Shown one piece after another: positions 53,531 through 62,605 of a DNA stretch of 64,000 bases (positions within the stretch are counted from its first letter, which is position 1; each line of letters opens with the position of its first letter). Under the pieces are notes generated by a model. The model ran no database searches. It was not told where the DNA came from and was given only the letters and a program-made list of their open reading frames with translations. This DNA comes from Streptomyces sp. ML-6 (GTDB taxonomy: Bacteria > Actinomycetota > Actinomycetes > Streptomycetales > Streptomycetaceae). The stretch lies in contig NZ_JAOTIK010000002.1 of NCBI RefSeq assembly GCF_030116705.1, forward strand, positions 1 to 64,000. The letters run 5' to 3'. A program made the position numbers and the translations under genes.

Positions 53531-53766
53531 GCAAGCCGACGGGGCCGGCCGAGCCCGTCGGGGTGATCGTCGCGGTGGACCCCGGCCGCTTCGCGGAGGT
53601 GGTCGGGGCCCTGCGGCGGGCCGGGTTGACGGTCACGAGTGAGCAGCCGGTCCTCGGCACGCTCTCCGGCACCGTCACGGAGGACCGCGTGGCGGCCTTG
53701 GCGGCCGTCGACGGTGTCGACTCCGTCGACCGGGAGCGGACCTACCGGCTGCCTCCCCACGACTAG
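53527..53766 (+). CDS. Small I9-inhibitor-like partner of the protease
   Basis: 79 residues from GTG 53527. GVIVAVDPGRFAEVVGALRR, then VTEDRVAALAAVDGVDSVDR, the pattern of subtilisin propeptide/inhibitor I9 domains (a ferredoxin-like fold ending in a charged strand). Similar free-standing domains inhibit subtilisins. Coupling to the protease gene suggests a dedicated inhibitor or folding helper. Related small proteins are often misnamed ketohydroxyglutarate aldolase. Confidence 0.65.
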   Translation: MSKPTGPAEPVGVIVAVDPGRFAEVVGALRRAGLTVTSEQPVLGTLSGTVTEDRVAALAAVDGVDSVDRERTYRLPPHD

Positions 53767-53798
53767 TACTGCAATCACAGTTATGGGGTCTGGTGTGA

Positions 53799-54793
53799 TT
53801 GAGTGTCGTCGTGTCTGTGGATCTTGGTGTGCGTCAAGTTGATTCCTGGCGTGAGGTGTTGGTGGGGTTGCACGCGCGGTTCGCTGCGCGGTTTGCCCGC
53901 TCGGAGCCGCGGGGTCGGGCGCTGGAGTACATGTCCGGGCTGGTTGCGCCGTTGGAACGGAAGAACGGCTGGTCGCTGGCGGAACGTGCCGGTGAGACAC
54001 ATCCGATCGGGATGCAGCGGCTGCTGGGCGAGGCTGACTGGGACGCTGATGGGGTCCGCGATGACGTCCGGGACTTCGTCGTGGAGAGCATCGGCGACAA
54101 GGACGCGGTGCTGATCGGTGACGACACCGGGTTCCTGAAGAAGGGCACCAGGTCGGCCGGCGTGCAGAGGCAGTACTCCGGCACCGCGGGGCGGACGGAG
54201 AACTCCCAGATTGGCACCTTCCTCGCCTACGCCTCCCGGCGGGGGCGGGCGTTGATCGACCGGGAGTTGTATCTGCCGAAGTCCTGGACGGACGACCGGG
54301 AGCGGTGCCGGGCGGCCGGCATCCCGGACGACGTGCCGTTCGCCACGAAGATCGAGCACTTCCAGGCCATGCTCCAGCGCGCCCTGGACGCGAAGGTGCC
54401 GTTCGCGTGGGTGACCGCCGACGAGGCATACGGGCAGGCCAAGCGACTGCGGTACTGGCTGGAGCAGCGCGGGGTCGCGCACGTGCTGGCGACCAAGGTC
54501 AACGACACCGTCATCACCACCCGGGGCGCCGACATCCGGGTCGACGCCCTGATGGCCGGCCTGCCGAGGCAGGCGTGGAAGCGCCTGTCGGCAGGGGCCG
54601 GCGCCCACGGGCAGCGGTTCCATGACTGGGCCCGGGTGCCGGTCCGGATCTGGTGGGAGAACGGCTTCGGGCACTGGGTGCTGGCCCGCCGCAGTCCCAC
54701 CGATCCCACCGAGATCGCCTACTACGTCTGCTACGGCCCGGTCGGCACCCGGCTGAGGGACCTGGCCCGGGTGGCGGGAGCCCGCTGGCAGGT
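53799..54793 (+). pseudogene. IS701-family transposase, N-terminal part
   Basis: MSVVVSVDLGVRQVDSWREV onward, including IGMQRLLGEADWDADGVRDD and the catalytic Asp regions (LIGDDTGFLKKGTRS, WVTADEAYGQ). It breaks at ARWQV where the IS3 element enters; the rest resumes at 56124. Confidence 0.85.
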
Positions 54794-54843
54794 TGAACCG
54801 CCCCGGGTGAAGTGGAGACTCGATTTCATGAAAGGATCGAGTC

Positions 54844-55170
54844 ATGGCACGACCTTCCCGTTACCCGCTTGAGCTGCGCCGACGTGCGGTGCGCATGGTC
54901 GCCGAGGTCCGCGGCGACCACCCGACCGAGACCGCGGCCTTGCAGGCGGTGGTCGAGAAGCTGGACATCGGCTCCCGCGAGACGCTGCGGAACTGGGTCA
55001 AGCAGCACGAGATCGACGCCGGGCAGCGGCCGGGGACGACGACGGAGGAGTCCGCCCAGCTCAAGGCGTTGAAGAAGGAGAACGCCGAGCTGAAGCGGGC
55101 CAACGAGATCCTGAAGGCGGCGGCGTCTTTCTTCGCGGCCGAGCTCGACCGGCCACACACACGCTCGTAG
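54844..55170 (+). CDS. IS3-family OrfA
   Basis: 108 residues, helix-turn-helix and leucine zipper, nearly identical to copy 1 at 34479 (differences include Glu for Asp in PTETAALQ and Glu for Gly in RANEILKA). OrfB follows in the -1 frame, as usual for the family, where a programmed shift makes the OrfAB fusion. Confidence 0.9.
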   Translation: MARPSRYPLELRRRAVRMVAEVRGDHPTETAALQAVVEKLDIGSRETLRNWVKQHEIDAGQRPGTTTEESAQLKALKKENAELKRANEILKAAASFFAAELDRPHTRS

Positions 55171-56096
55171 CGTTCATCGACGAGCACAAGGGCCGCTTCG
55201 GCGGCGTCGAGCCGATCTGCAGGACGCTCACCGAGCACGACTGCAAGATCGCCCCTTCCACCTACTACGCCCACCACAAACGCCGGAGCACACCGTCGGC
55301 CAGGACCGTGCGCGATACCGAACTGAAGGAACGGATCAGCGAGGCCTTCCAGGCCAACTACCGTGTCTACGGGGCGAGGAAGATCTGGCGTGAGCTGAAC
55401 CGGCAGGGCCACCGCGTGGCCCGCTGCACCGTCGAGCGCCTGATGCGTGAACTTGGCATCGCCGGAGCGGTCCGCGGCAAGCGCGTGATCACCACGCTGC
55501 CCGGCGGCCAGTCCGAACGGGCGCCGGATCTGCTGGACCGCGACTTCGTCGCCGCTGCCCCGAACCGCTGCTGGGTCGCGGACTTCACCCACGTCAAAAC
55601 CTGGTCCGGTGTCGTCCACGTCGCCTTCGTCGTGGATACGTTTTCCCGCCGGATCGTGGGCTGGTCCGCAGCCACCGTGAAGGAAACGATCTTCGTCCTG
55701 GACGCCCTGGAGATGGCCGTGTGGCAACGTGACCGAGACCAACATCCGGTGCGGCCGGGCGAGTTGATCCACCACTCGGATGCCGGATCGCAATATACGA
55801 GTTTCCGGCTCGCCGAGCATCTGGACACCGCCGGCATCGCCGCCTCGATCGGATCGGTCGGTGACGCCTACGACAATGCCCTGATGGAGAGCACGATCGG
55901 CCTGTACAAAACCGAGCTGATCAAGCCCCGGCGGCCCTGGAAATCGCTCGCCCAGGTCGAGCTGGCCACCGCCGAATGGACCGACTGGTACAACCACCGC
56001 AGGCTCCACGGTGAGATAGGCCACGTCCCGCCCGTCGAGTACGAAGCCAACTACTACATGGAATCCACGAAACCCCAGGTCACAACCACAATCTGA
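55140..56096 (+). CDS. IS3-family OrfB (expressed as OrfAB by -1 frameshift)
   Basis: The frame opens before the orfA stop ([20 protein letters not shown]) and has no clear start of its own; the first ATG is at 55308. It has the HTH_21 domain ([20 protein letters not shown]) and the rve catalytic domain with Asp in CWVADFTHVKTW, Asp in LIHHSDAGSQYTS and Glu in DNALMESTIGLYK. Complete and probably active. Confidence 0.85.
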   Translation, partial: RARPATHTLVAFIDEHKGRFGGVEPICRTLTEHDCKIAPSTYYAHHKRRSTPSARTVRDTELKERISEAFQANYRVYGARKIWRELNRQGHRVARCTVERLMRELGIAGAVRGKRVITTLPGGQSERAPDLLDRDFVAAAPNRCWVADFTHVKTWSGVVHVAFVVDTFSRRIVGWSAATVKETIFVLDALEMAVWQRDRDQHPVRPGELIHHSDAGSQYTSFRLAEHLDTAGIAASIGSVGDAYDNALMESTIGLYKTELIKPRRPWKSLAQVELATAEWTDWYNHRRLHGEIGHVPPVEYEANYYMESTKPQVTTTI

Positions 56097-56123
56097 GATC
56101 TCTACCGAACCCGGGGCGGTTCA

Positions 56124-56460
56124 GGTCGAGGAATGTTTCCAGGCCGCGAAGAACGAGTGCGGCCTGGACCACTACCAGGTCCGCCGCTACGACGCCTGGT
56201 ACCGGCACATCACCCTGTCCATGGCCGCACTCGCCGCACTGACCGCCATCCGCGCCCAGGAACTGTCAAAGGGGGCAACCATCTCGGACAAACCCACCTG
56301 ATCCCGTTGTCCGTCGCAGAGATACGCCGCCTGATCGGACTCATCCTGCGGCCACAACACCTCACGCCGACGCACCATCTGCACCGGTCATGGTGGAGAC
56401 GACTCAGTCAGACCCGCGCTCGCCACAGCCACTACAAACGCCGAGGCCAGACCCCATAAC
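56124..56460 (+). pseudogene. IS701-family transposase, C-terminal part
   Basis: Continues the part ending at 54793: VEECFQAAKNECGLDHYQVR then HITLSMAALAALTAIRAQEL. The frame then closes at TGA near 56301. The family tail (HLIPLSVAEIRRLIGLILRP, then ARHSHYKRRGQTP) is in the -1 frame after TCAAAGGGGGC at about 56265. So the transposase carries both the IS3 insertion and a frame change. Confidence 0.8.
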
Positions 56461-56477
56461 TGTGATTGCAGTACTAG

Positions 56478-56728
56478 TACTGCAACAGTGCTTGCCGTGA
56501 CTGATGGCCAGGTCATGGGCTGTGTCCGCGCCGTTTGTAGTGGCTGATGCGGGCCTGGTGTTGTCGTCGTCGGCGCCAGGTCGACCAGTGCAGGATGTGC
56601 TCGACGGGTGTGGGCCGACGGTCGGTGAGGCGGGTGATCAGCCGTCGTATTTCGGCGAGGCTGAGGTGGATGAGCTGGGAGGATCCGTTTCTGCTTTCCC
56701 GGCATCCAGCTCGCGGGCTCGCAGGACG
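56478..56728 (-). pseudogene. IS701-family remnant (copy 3)
   Basis: TACTGCAACAGTG at 56478 is an IS701-type end directly beside the CTAG of copy 2. On the minus strand the tail reads LIHLSLAEIRRLITRLTDRR and ARISHYKRRGHSP. The preceding LRARELDAGKAE lies one frame away, again a -1 relation. The rest was lost. Confidence 0.75.
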
Positions 56729-56738
56729 GGCCTTGACC

Positions 56739-58531
56739 CAAGGCCGGGTAGTTAACGTTTTCGCAGGTCACGCAAGGGGTGTTGGGGTCCATGCAGTGGC
56801 GGCGTAGAGGCCGGGGCCAAGTTTGTGGATGAGGCCGGTATCGGCCCATCTGGAGAGCTGCCGATACATGGTCTCCATGGTGATGTCGCCGAAGTGGGAA
56901 GCGATGTCACGGGGGCGCCAGAGGCGGGTGGGGTCTTCCTCGAGCAGGCCCAGGATCCGGTGACGTCGGCGCTCGGCGAGGGCTGTGTGCCGGTCGTCGC
57001 GGGAGATGGCGGGGAGTTGAGGGTGCGGTTCGCGAGGTTCGAGGACGCTGATGTCGAGACCGGTGATCGTGCGGCTGGTGTCGGGCCTGCCGTCGTCATG
57101 GCGGGTGCTGTAACGGGACATCGGTGACTTGACCTTGCGGGTGCTGACGCGCTGCCGTCGGGGCGGCAGGAGACGGGCCAGGATCCGGTGCCCGATCAGC
57201 CCGACGCGGCCGACATCGGCGGGGTCGGTGATGACGGCGGCGGCCTGGACGACCTGGTCGCGGGCGGTCTGGAGCGCGATGGTGAAGCAGCAGCGGTCCG
57301 GATCGGTGCCGGGCAGCGACTCGGCGGCCTCGACCATCATGGTGCACAGGGCCTGGTAGAGGGTGAGAAGGGCCCACATCTCCTGTTCGACGCCGGCCGG
57401 GTCGCCCGAGCGCAGGACGCGCCCGTTCGTGATCGTGTGGCGGAGCGCGTAGTACGCAGATTCGTGTTCCCACCGCTGGTGGTAGAGGCCCACCAGCGCG
57501 GCCGCCGGGTATCGGCGGGCGTCGGTCAGAGTGGTGACCAGCCTGTAGGAGCCGGTGAAAACGGTGCCGTCCGCGCAGGTCACCGTGATGTTCGCGTCGA
57601 TCACACGTACCTTCACGGCGGCGATCACCGACAGGTATGAGCCGTCGGCGAGACGTGTCAGGACGGGGGTACGCCGGTTGCTGCGGAGTCGGCCCAGGAA
57701 CTGGGCGCGGGTCGCGGTGACGGAAGCGAGGAAGTCGTTGCCGTCGAAGCCCTTGTCCCACAGGACGAGCATGTCCGGCCGCAGCAGATGCAGCAGGCGC
57801 GAGGCATAGCTGGTCTCGCCCTCGGCGGTGGGTCCGAACACTGCGCCGATCAGGGCCCGTGTCCCGGTCTCGACCAGCGTCATCAACTCCAGTGTGGGAT
57901 AGCCGTGATGGGAGGTTCGCCCCAGCCAGGCCCTGTTTCGCCCGGAGTCGGGGACCTTCTGCGAACTGCAGCCGTCGAATGACACAGTCCGGTACGGCCC
58001 GAACCGCACACCGGGTGTCGTCGGCCGTGCCAGAGGCCCCGCGAGAACCTCGAATAACGCCCGCACCGGCGCACTGCCCAGTCGTCGGCGCAGATCACGC
58101 AGGGCCTTCGGCGTGGGGGAGGCCACCGGCACTTCGGCCAGCCCGGCCGTCAGCTTGTCCCAGACCAGCCGGTAGCCGACTTCAGGGAACAGACACATCG
58201 CGAGCAGGAAGTAGATCCCGACCCGCGAAGGAAGATCGCGCAGTCGTCTCTGCACCGAGCGGGTCTCCGCCAGGACCGCGTCGATGAGCTCGAACGGCAC
58301 GACGGGCGTCAACTCGCCCAGACGCCCGGGCGCGAACCGGCCCGCGGCCACTGTGACCGTACGGGTGATGGCCATCACCGAGGCCGGCAGGACATGATGA
58401 AACGGCAACGGAGCTCCTCGAGTACAAGCTGTCTTGGACGACTGCCTGCACCAACGAGCTCCGTTGCTCTTGCGTCGGAAATCTTTCAACTGGCGCGCAT
58501 GACCTGCGAAAACGTTAACTACCCGGCCTTG
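56739..58531 (-). mobile_element. IS4-family element
   Basis: Ends CAAGGCCGGGTAGTTAACGT (56739) and its inverted copy ending at 58531 (about 30 bp). The 10-bp direct repeats GGCCTTGACC are at 56729-56738 and 58532-58541. 1793 bp. It landed in the end of an IS3-type element. Confidence 0.85.
56768..58375 (-). CDS. IS4-family transposase
   Basis: 535 residues from ATG 58375. N-terminal IS4 domain (LTPVVPFELIDAVLAETRSV) and DDE_Tnp_1 catalytic core: Asp in YRTVSFDGCSSQKVPDS, Asp in MLVLWDKGFDGNDFLA and the family signature YHQRWEHESAYYALRH with the final Glu. A C-terminal winged-helix-like segment (RHRILGLLEEDPTRLWRPRD) follows. It appears intact. Confidence 0.88.
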   Translation of the reverse strand: MAITRTVTVAAGRFAPGRLGELTPVVPFELIDAVLAETRSVQRRLRDLPSRVGIYFLLAMCLFPEVGYRLVWDKLTAGLAEVPVASPTPKALRDLRRRLGSAPVRALFEVLAGPLARPTTPGVRFGPYRTVSFDGCSSQKVPDSGRNRAWLGRTSHHGYPTLELMTLVETGTRALIGAVFGPTAEGETSYASRLLHLLRPDMLVLWDKGFDGNDFLASVTATRAQFLGRLRSNRRTPVLTRLADGSYLSVIAAVKVRVIDANITVTCADGTVFTGSYRLVTTLTDARRYPAAALVGLYHQRWEHESAYYALRHTITNGRVLRSGDPAGVEQEMWALLTLYQALCTMMVEAAESLPGTDPDRCCFTIALQTARDQVVQAAAVITDPADVGRVGLIGHRILARLLPPRRQRVSTRKVKSPMSRYSTRHDDGRPDTSRTITGLDISVLEPREPHPQLPAISRDDRHTALAERRRHRILGLLEEDPTRLWRPRDIASHFGDITMETMYRQLSRWADTGLIHKLGPGLYAATAWTPTPLA

Positions 58532-58559
58532 GGCCTTGACCCCGGTTTCTGGACACGGG

Positions 58560-58859
58560 TTATGCGGCTTGCGTCAGCGCAGTGGATGTCGTTCGGAGGG
58601 CGTTCTCGTGGGCGATGGGGCTGCGGTGTCCGAGGCGGGAGTGTCGGCGTCGGACGTTGTAGCGGTGCAGCCATCGGAACGCGTCGAGCCGGGCCGCTCG
58701 CTCGTCGGCCCAGTGCTTGCGGCCCTGGAGGGTCTCGCGTTTGAACGTTGCGTTGAAGGATTCGGCCAGTGCGTTGTCCGCGCTGGAGCCGATCGCGCTC
58801 ATGGACTGGCGGACGCCGGCCTGGTGGCAGGCGTCGGCGAAGGCCTGGCTGGTGTACTG
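58560..58859 (-). pseudogene. IS3-family OrfB, C-terminal part
   Basis: YTSQAFADACHQAGVRQSMS, then the catalytic Glu in ADNALAESFNATFKRE and the C-terminal RWLHRYNVRRRHSRLGHRSP. It is the continuation of 60316-60917, separated by the IS30 insertion. Confidence 0.85.
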
Positions 58860-60315
58860 CCCGGACTCAATCGGTCGTCGCAACACCGGCTTCCTGGGTC
58901 AAGGGGAGGTGCTCGTTGAGGGCTTCGGCGGGTGTCTTCCAGGCGAGGGTTTTGCGGGGCCTGTTGTTGAGCGCGAGGGCAACGGCCTCGAGTTCGCTGG
59001 CGTCCCATCGCGACAGGTCGGTGCCTTTCGGGAAGTACTGACGAAGGAGTCCGTTCGTGTTCTCGTTGGTGCCCCGCTGCCAGGGGCTGTGCGGGTCGGC
59101 GAAGTAGACCTTCAGGCCCGTGCCGATGCGGAGTTGAGCATGCTGGGCCAGCTCCTTGCCGCGGTCCCAGGTCAGTGACCGCCGCAGATGTTCGGGCAGC
59201 GTGGTGATCGTGTCAGCGATCGCGTCCTTCACGGCCTCGGCGCCGCGGCCTGCCAGTGCCGGGCCGTTCTTCACTCGTGGTTCGAGGCCGTAACCGTCCA
59301 TTCGGGGCAGGTGCAGCAGCATCGTGAACCTGGTCGTGCGCTCGACGAGCGTGCCGATCGCCGAATGGTTCAGGCCGATGATCAGGTCGCCCTCCCAGTG
59401 CCCCGGGACCGCTCGGTCCTCGGCCTCAGCCGGTCGTTCGCTGATCATCAGCTCAGGCGTGACATGGCCACCGGGACGCCGCCGCGTTCGAGCACGCGGG
59501 ACGCGCAACGCTCGCCCGGTGCGCAGACAGGCGACCAGTTCGCGCTTGAGCGCGCCGCGGCCCTGGACATAGAGGGCCTGGTAGATCGCCTCGTGCGAGA
59601 TGCGCATGGACTCATCATCGGGGAAGTCGGCCCTGAGCCGGTTCGAGATCTGCTGCGGACTCCACGACGTCGCCCACCGCCGGTCTCGCCGCCTGGGCTT
59701 GTTGCGGCCTTTCCACTGGGGCGTTGCAGGCCCCGGCACAGGCCTCCCGTCTGCAGCCCGGATCACCCCGGCGAGCCTGTCCTGCACGTATCCACACAGC
59801 CGCTCATTCCCCGCCAGCTTCGCGGTCTTCGGCCTCTGTGCTCTGCGCTCGGCATGCCACTGCGCGGTGGTCGCCCGATACTCCAGACGGTAGGTGCGCG
59901 TTGACGCGTTCCGGCGTAGCTCCCGCGAGATCGTCGGCGGCGAGCGGCCCAGCCGACGCGCGATCTCACGGACCCCGATGTTCTGAGCCCGCCACAGGGC
60001 GATGTCCTCGCGCTCCGCAAACGACAGATAGCGTCCCGACACCGTCGGGGAGAGATTCGGTCCCACGCCGCCAGCGTGGCGAAACCACCGTGTCCCGACT
60101 GCGGGCGACACCCCGGCCTCGACTCCTGCTTCCTCCGACCGGAGCCCTCGGGCGATCGCAGCCCAGAACCGCACGCGGTCCTCACGCCACGCAACCGTTG
60201 GCCGGCCCGGCGACGGCATCTGCCCCCGGTACTCACGAACCCTGCGCTGCTGCGGGCCAACACCCATTACTCCACCTCCGACTACGAGGTGTTGCGACGA
60301 TCAGTTGAATCCACC
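58860..60315 (-). mobile_element. IS30-family element
   Basis: About 25-bp imperfect inverted repeats begin GGACTCAATCGGTCGTCGCA (58863) and, on the other strand from 60312, GGATTCAACTGATCGTCGCA. A 3-bp direct repeat CTG (58857-58859 and 60316-60318) fits the family. One transposase gene. Confidence 0.85.
58867..60267 (-). CDS. IS30-family transposase
   Basis: 466 residues from ATG 60267; ATG 60219 is a second candidate. The helix-turn-helix region is RYLSFAEREDIALWRAQNIG then VREIARRLGRSPPTISREL. The catalytic domain has Asp in HWEGDLIIGLNHSAIG, Asp in LTWDRGKELAQH and Glu in RGTNENTNGLLRQYFPKGT. Complete. Confidence 0.9.
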   Translation of the reverse strand: MGVGPQQRRVREYRGQMPSPGRPTVAWREDRVRFWAAIARGLRSEEAGVEAGVSPAVGTRWFRHAGGVGPNLSPTVSGRYLSFAEREDIALWRAQNIGVREIARRLGRSPPTISRELRRNASTRTYRLEYRATTAQWHAERRAQRPKTAKLAGNERLCGYVQDRLAGVIRAADGRPVPGPATPQWKGRNKPRRRDRRWATSWSPQQISNRLRADFPDDESMRISHEAIYQALYVQGRGALKRELVACLRTGRALRVPRARTRRRPGGHVTPELMISERPAEAEDRAVPGHWEGDLIIGLNHSAIGTLVERTTRFTMLLHLPRMDGYGLEPRVKNGPALAGRGAEAVKDAIADTITTLPEHLRRSLTWDRGKELAQHAQLRIGTGLKVYFADPHSPWQRGTNENTNGLLRQYFPKGTDLSRWDASELEAVALALNNRPRKTLAWKTPAEALNEHLPLTQEAGVATTD

Positions 60316-60917
60316 CTGGGCGCCGTGATCGGTGTGCAGGATTGCTCCGGCGGGGCTGCCTCGGGTGCGTTCGGCGGCGGCCAGGGCGTCGGTGACGAGA
60401 TCGGTGCGCATGTGATCTGCGATCGCCCAGCCGGCCAGGCGGCGTGAGGCGAGGTCGATGACGGTGGCCAGGTAGAGGAACTTCCCGCTCTCCAGGGGGA
60501 GGTAGGTGATGTCGCCGACGTACTTCGTGTTCGTCTCGCGTGCGGTGAAGTTGCGGCCGATCAGGTCCGGGGCCTTCGCCGCGGCCGGGTCCGCGACCGT
60601 GGTGCGGTGCCTTCGTCGCAGCCTCACGCCGGCCAGATTGATGCTCCGCATCACGCGTGCGACCCGCTTGTGGTTGACGCGTTCGCCGTTCTCGCGGAGC
60701 TCGGCGGTGACCCTGGGGACGCCGTAGGTGCCGTCCGACTCGCGGTGCACGGCCCGTATCCGTGATGCGAGAGCGGCGTCGGCCGCCTGCCGGGCGGCCC
60801 GGTCGACGGCGGTGCGGCACCAGTAGTAGAAGCTGGAGCGGGCGATGCCCAGGATGGTGCACAGCCGCTTCACGCCGTAGCGGCGCTGGTGGTCGGCGAC
60901 GAACTGGAAGCGGTTGG
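60316..60917 (-). pseudogene. IS3-family OrfB, N-terminal part
   Basis: RFQFVADHQRRYGVKRLCTI, the HTH_21 domain (GTYGVPRVTAELRENGERVN) and the first two catalytic Asp (KYVGDITYLPLESG, AILHTDHGAQ). It then enters IS30. The start and orfA are missing. Confidence 0.85.
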
Positions 60918-61236
60918 GCCTTGACCCCGGTTCCTGGACACGAGTCATGCGGCTTGCGTCAGCGTAGTTGATGTCGTTCGGAAGGCGTTTTCGTAGGCGA
61001 TGGGCTGCGGTGTCCAAGGCGGGAGTGTCGGCGCCGGACGTTGTAGCGGTGCAGCCATCGGAAGGCGTCGAGCCGGGCTTCGCGTTCGCCGGTCCAGTGC
61101 TTGCGGCCCTGGAGTGTTTCGCGTTTGAACGTCGCGTTGAAGGACTCGGCGAGCGCGTTGGCCACCGAGCTGCCGATCGCGCTCATGGACTGGCGAACGC
61201 CGGCTCGGCGGCAGGCGTCGGCGAAGACCTGACTGA
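60918..61236 (-). pseudogene. IS3-family OrfB, second C-terminal fragment
   Basis: A related copy: VFADACRRAGVRQSMSAIGS, then ALAESFNATFKRETLQGRKH. Near its end the frame shifts (HRSP then AYENAFRTTSTTLTQAA in another frame). The element end TTGACCCCGGTTCCTGGACA starts at 60923. It abuts the first copy head to tail. Confidence 0.8.
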
Positions 61237-61390
61237 TTCTCGTAAGTTCGGCCCGCCGACGATCGCACCGGCGGCGAAGGCGATGATCAGCAGACCGACG
61301 CGGGAGACACCGACGCCGAGAGCAGAAGGCCTCGGAGATCATCTTGTAGGCGTCCGGCGTCACCACGAACGCCGCTTCCCTGGCAGTACC
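61237..61390 (-). pseudogene. Decayed membrane-protein fragment
   Basis: On the minus strand the pieces VTPDAYKMISEAF and, in another frame, RVGLLIIAFAAGAIVGGPNL look like parts of a multi-helix transporter. Too short and broken for a firm call. Confidence 0.3.
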
Positions 61391-62032
61391 TCACCTTCGC
61401 TGCTCCGACCCGTGGTGCGCCAGGGCCCGTGCTACCAGGGCGGCGGGCTCGGGTTGTGCCTGCAACGCCTTCAGGATCAGCATCCACCACCGGTGCAGCC
61501 GGTCGGGGAGATCCTCGTGCTCCGTCATCTCCTCGGTGAGGTCGTACAGCCCGAAGAACGAGCACACCAAGGTAGTGGCGGTGTCCGACGGCTCGACTTC
61601 GTCGGCCAGTTCGCCGTCGGCGCGCGCCTTGGCCAGAAGACGCGTGACGGCAGCCGTCCAGACGGCGAAGGGAGTGGGTATGGCGACGTCGATGGTGCGG
61701 CGCTCGGCCCACAGGCGCGCGCCGGCCCGGGTCATGACGTCGTCGCGCAGTGCCTTGGCGATATCGAAGCTGAGGGCGACCAGCTTCTCCAACGGTGGTA
61801 TCCCGGGGGCGGTATAGCGGTCGTTCAACATCGCCCAGGATGCGAACTGTTCGCGCACTACCGCCAGTGCGAGTTTCTCCTTGCTGGAGTAATGGAAGTA
61901 GACGGCTCCGCTGGTGCGCCCTGAAAGGTCGCTGATCTCATTAATGCTTGTCCGTGCGTACCCTTGTTCAACGAAAAGGTGTGCTGCAGCTTCCAGCAGA
62001 GACCTTCGCGTTGCACGCGCCCTGTCCTGCAT
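61391..62032 (-). CDS. Gamma-butyrolactone receptor-like TetR regulator
   Basis: 213 residues. DNA-binding domain RRSLLEAAAHLFVEQGYART then SGRTSGAVYFHYSSKEKLAL. The ligand domain has the ArpA/ScbR-like order of motifs: LVALSFDIAKALRDDVMTRA, GARLWAERRTIDVAIPTPFA, then FFGLYDLTEEMTEHEDLPDR. Such receptors bind gamma-butyrolactone, butenolide or furan signals and repress antibiotic genes. No afsA-type synthase is visible here, but a HAD phosphatase lies divergently. Confidence 0.82.
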   Translation of the reverse strand: MQDRARATRRSLLEAAAHLFVEQGYARTSINEISDLSGRTSGAVYFHYSSKEKLALAVVREQFASWAMLNDRYTAPGIPPLEKLVALSFDIAKALRDDVMTRAGARLWAERRTIDVAIPTPFAVWTAAVTRLLAKARADGELADEVEPSDTATTLVCSFFGLYDLTEEMTEHEDLPDRLHRWWMLILKALQAQPEPAALVARALAHHGSEQRR

Positions 62033-62605
62033 GCGTGTTCCACTTTCGTTCGTCAGTTCACATTTTCTTGATCAGGGAAAGTCGTGCGCCGTAGCGCACA
62101 TACGGCGCTCTGCGCCGTTAATGCTTGGAGATTATTATTGTTCTTTGGTCGTACGTGAGTACGGTCAATCGCGAAAATTCGCGCTCCGCCGTTGCTGCCG
62201 GTGCGGGCATCGGCCTCCGCAGTTCGGAATCTACAGTCAAGTCCCCTTGGCTCTACTTGAGTTGGAGGGAGCGGCTCTGTTTCGCCTGTTATCGGTTGTC
62301 GCGCACGCGCCGCGAGTACTGGGTAATGAGCGTGCCGTCAAACACTCGAAATGATGATTGCACCTCCTTGGCTGAGGAATTAACGTAGTCATCACGATGT
62401 TTCTGGGGGTCATCCGGAGAAAGTCGGACGACGTCCGTTGCTGGAGGACCCGGAGACGAAGCATCGGCCTTCACACATGGTCGAACGGGAACTCGTTCGA
62501 CAGCGCTCACCTTCTGCGGCCAGGCGCGCCTCTCCGCAGCGCCCTGCTTCCTACTGCGAGCACCAACGATGCGGGGCGGCGCGCTCTTTCGAGAACGGCA
62601 GGTAA
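62033..62605. promoter_or_regulatory. 573-bp divergent region between receptor and HAD genes
   Basis: AT-richer than its surroundings. It has dyads that could be receptor operators: GTGCGC-CGTA-GCGCAC near 62085-62100 and CGTAC-GTGA-GTACG near 62151-62164. On the minus strand a strong AGGAGGTG near 62360 precedes a 24-codon frame (VQSSFRVFDGTLITQYSRRV), possibly the N-terminal remnant of a lost gene. Confidence 0.5.

Larger units (their letters stand above)
54794..56123 (+). mobile_element. IS3-family element (copy 2), complete
   Basis: Ends TGAACCGCCCCGGGT and its inverted copy, flanked by a 3-bp duplication GGT (54791-54793 and 56124-56126). 1330 bp with orfA and orfB. It is inserted in the IS701 transposase gene. 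Confidence 0.9.
53767..56473 (+). mobile_element. IS701-family element (copy 2), interrupted by IS3
   Basis: Ends are TACTGCAATCACAGTTATGG (53767) and its inverted copy ending at 56473. Both sides carry CTAG (53763-53766 and 56474-56477), the target duplication typical of IS701. Without the IS3 insertion the element would be about 1.37 kb. Confidence 0.88.
58535..60917 (-). mobile_element. IS3-family element (second type), split by IS30
   Basis: The outer end reads TTGACCCCGGTTTCTGGACA from about 58535. orfB is divided into 58560-58859 and 60316-60917. orfA is absent and the sequence breaks at 60917, where a second copy's end begins. Confidence 0.75.

Noticed and set aside
62125..62388. Gene in the receptor-HAD gap
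   Set aside because: Codon use is not Streptomyces-like and the frame has no recognisable features.
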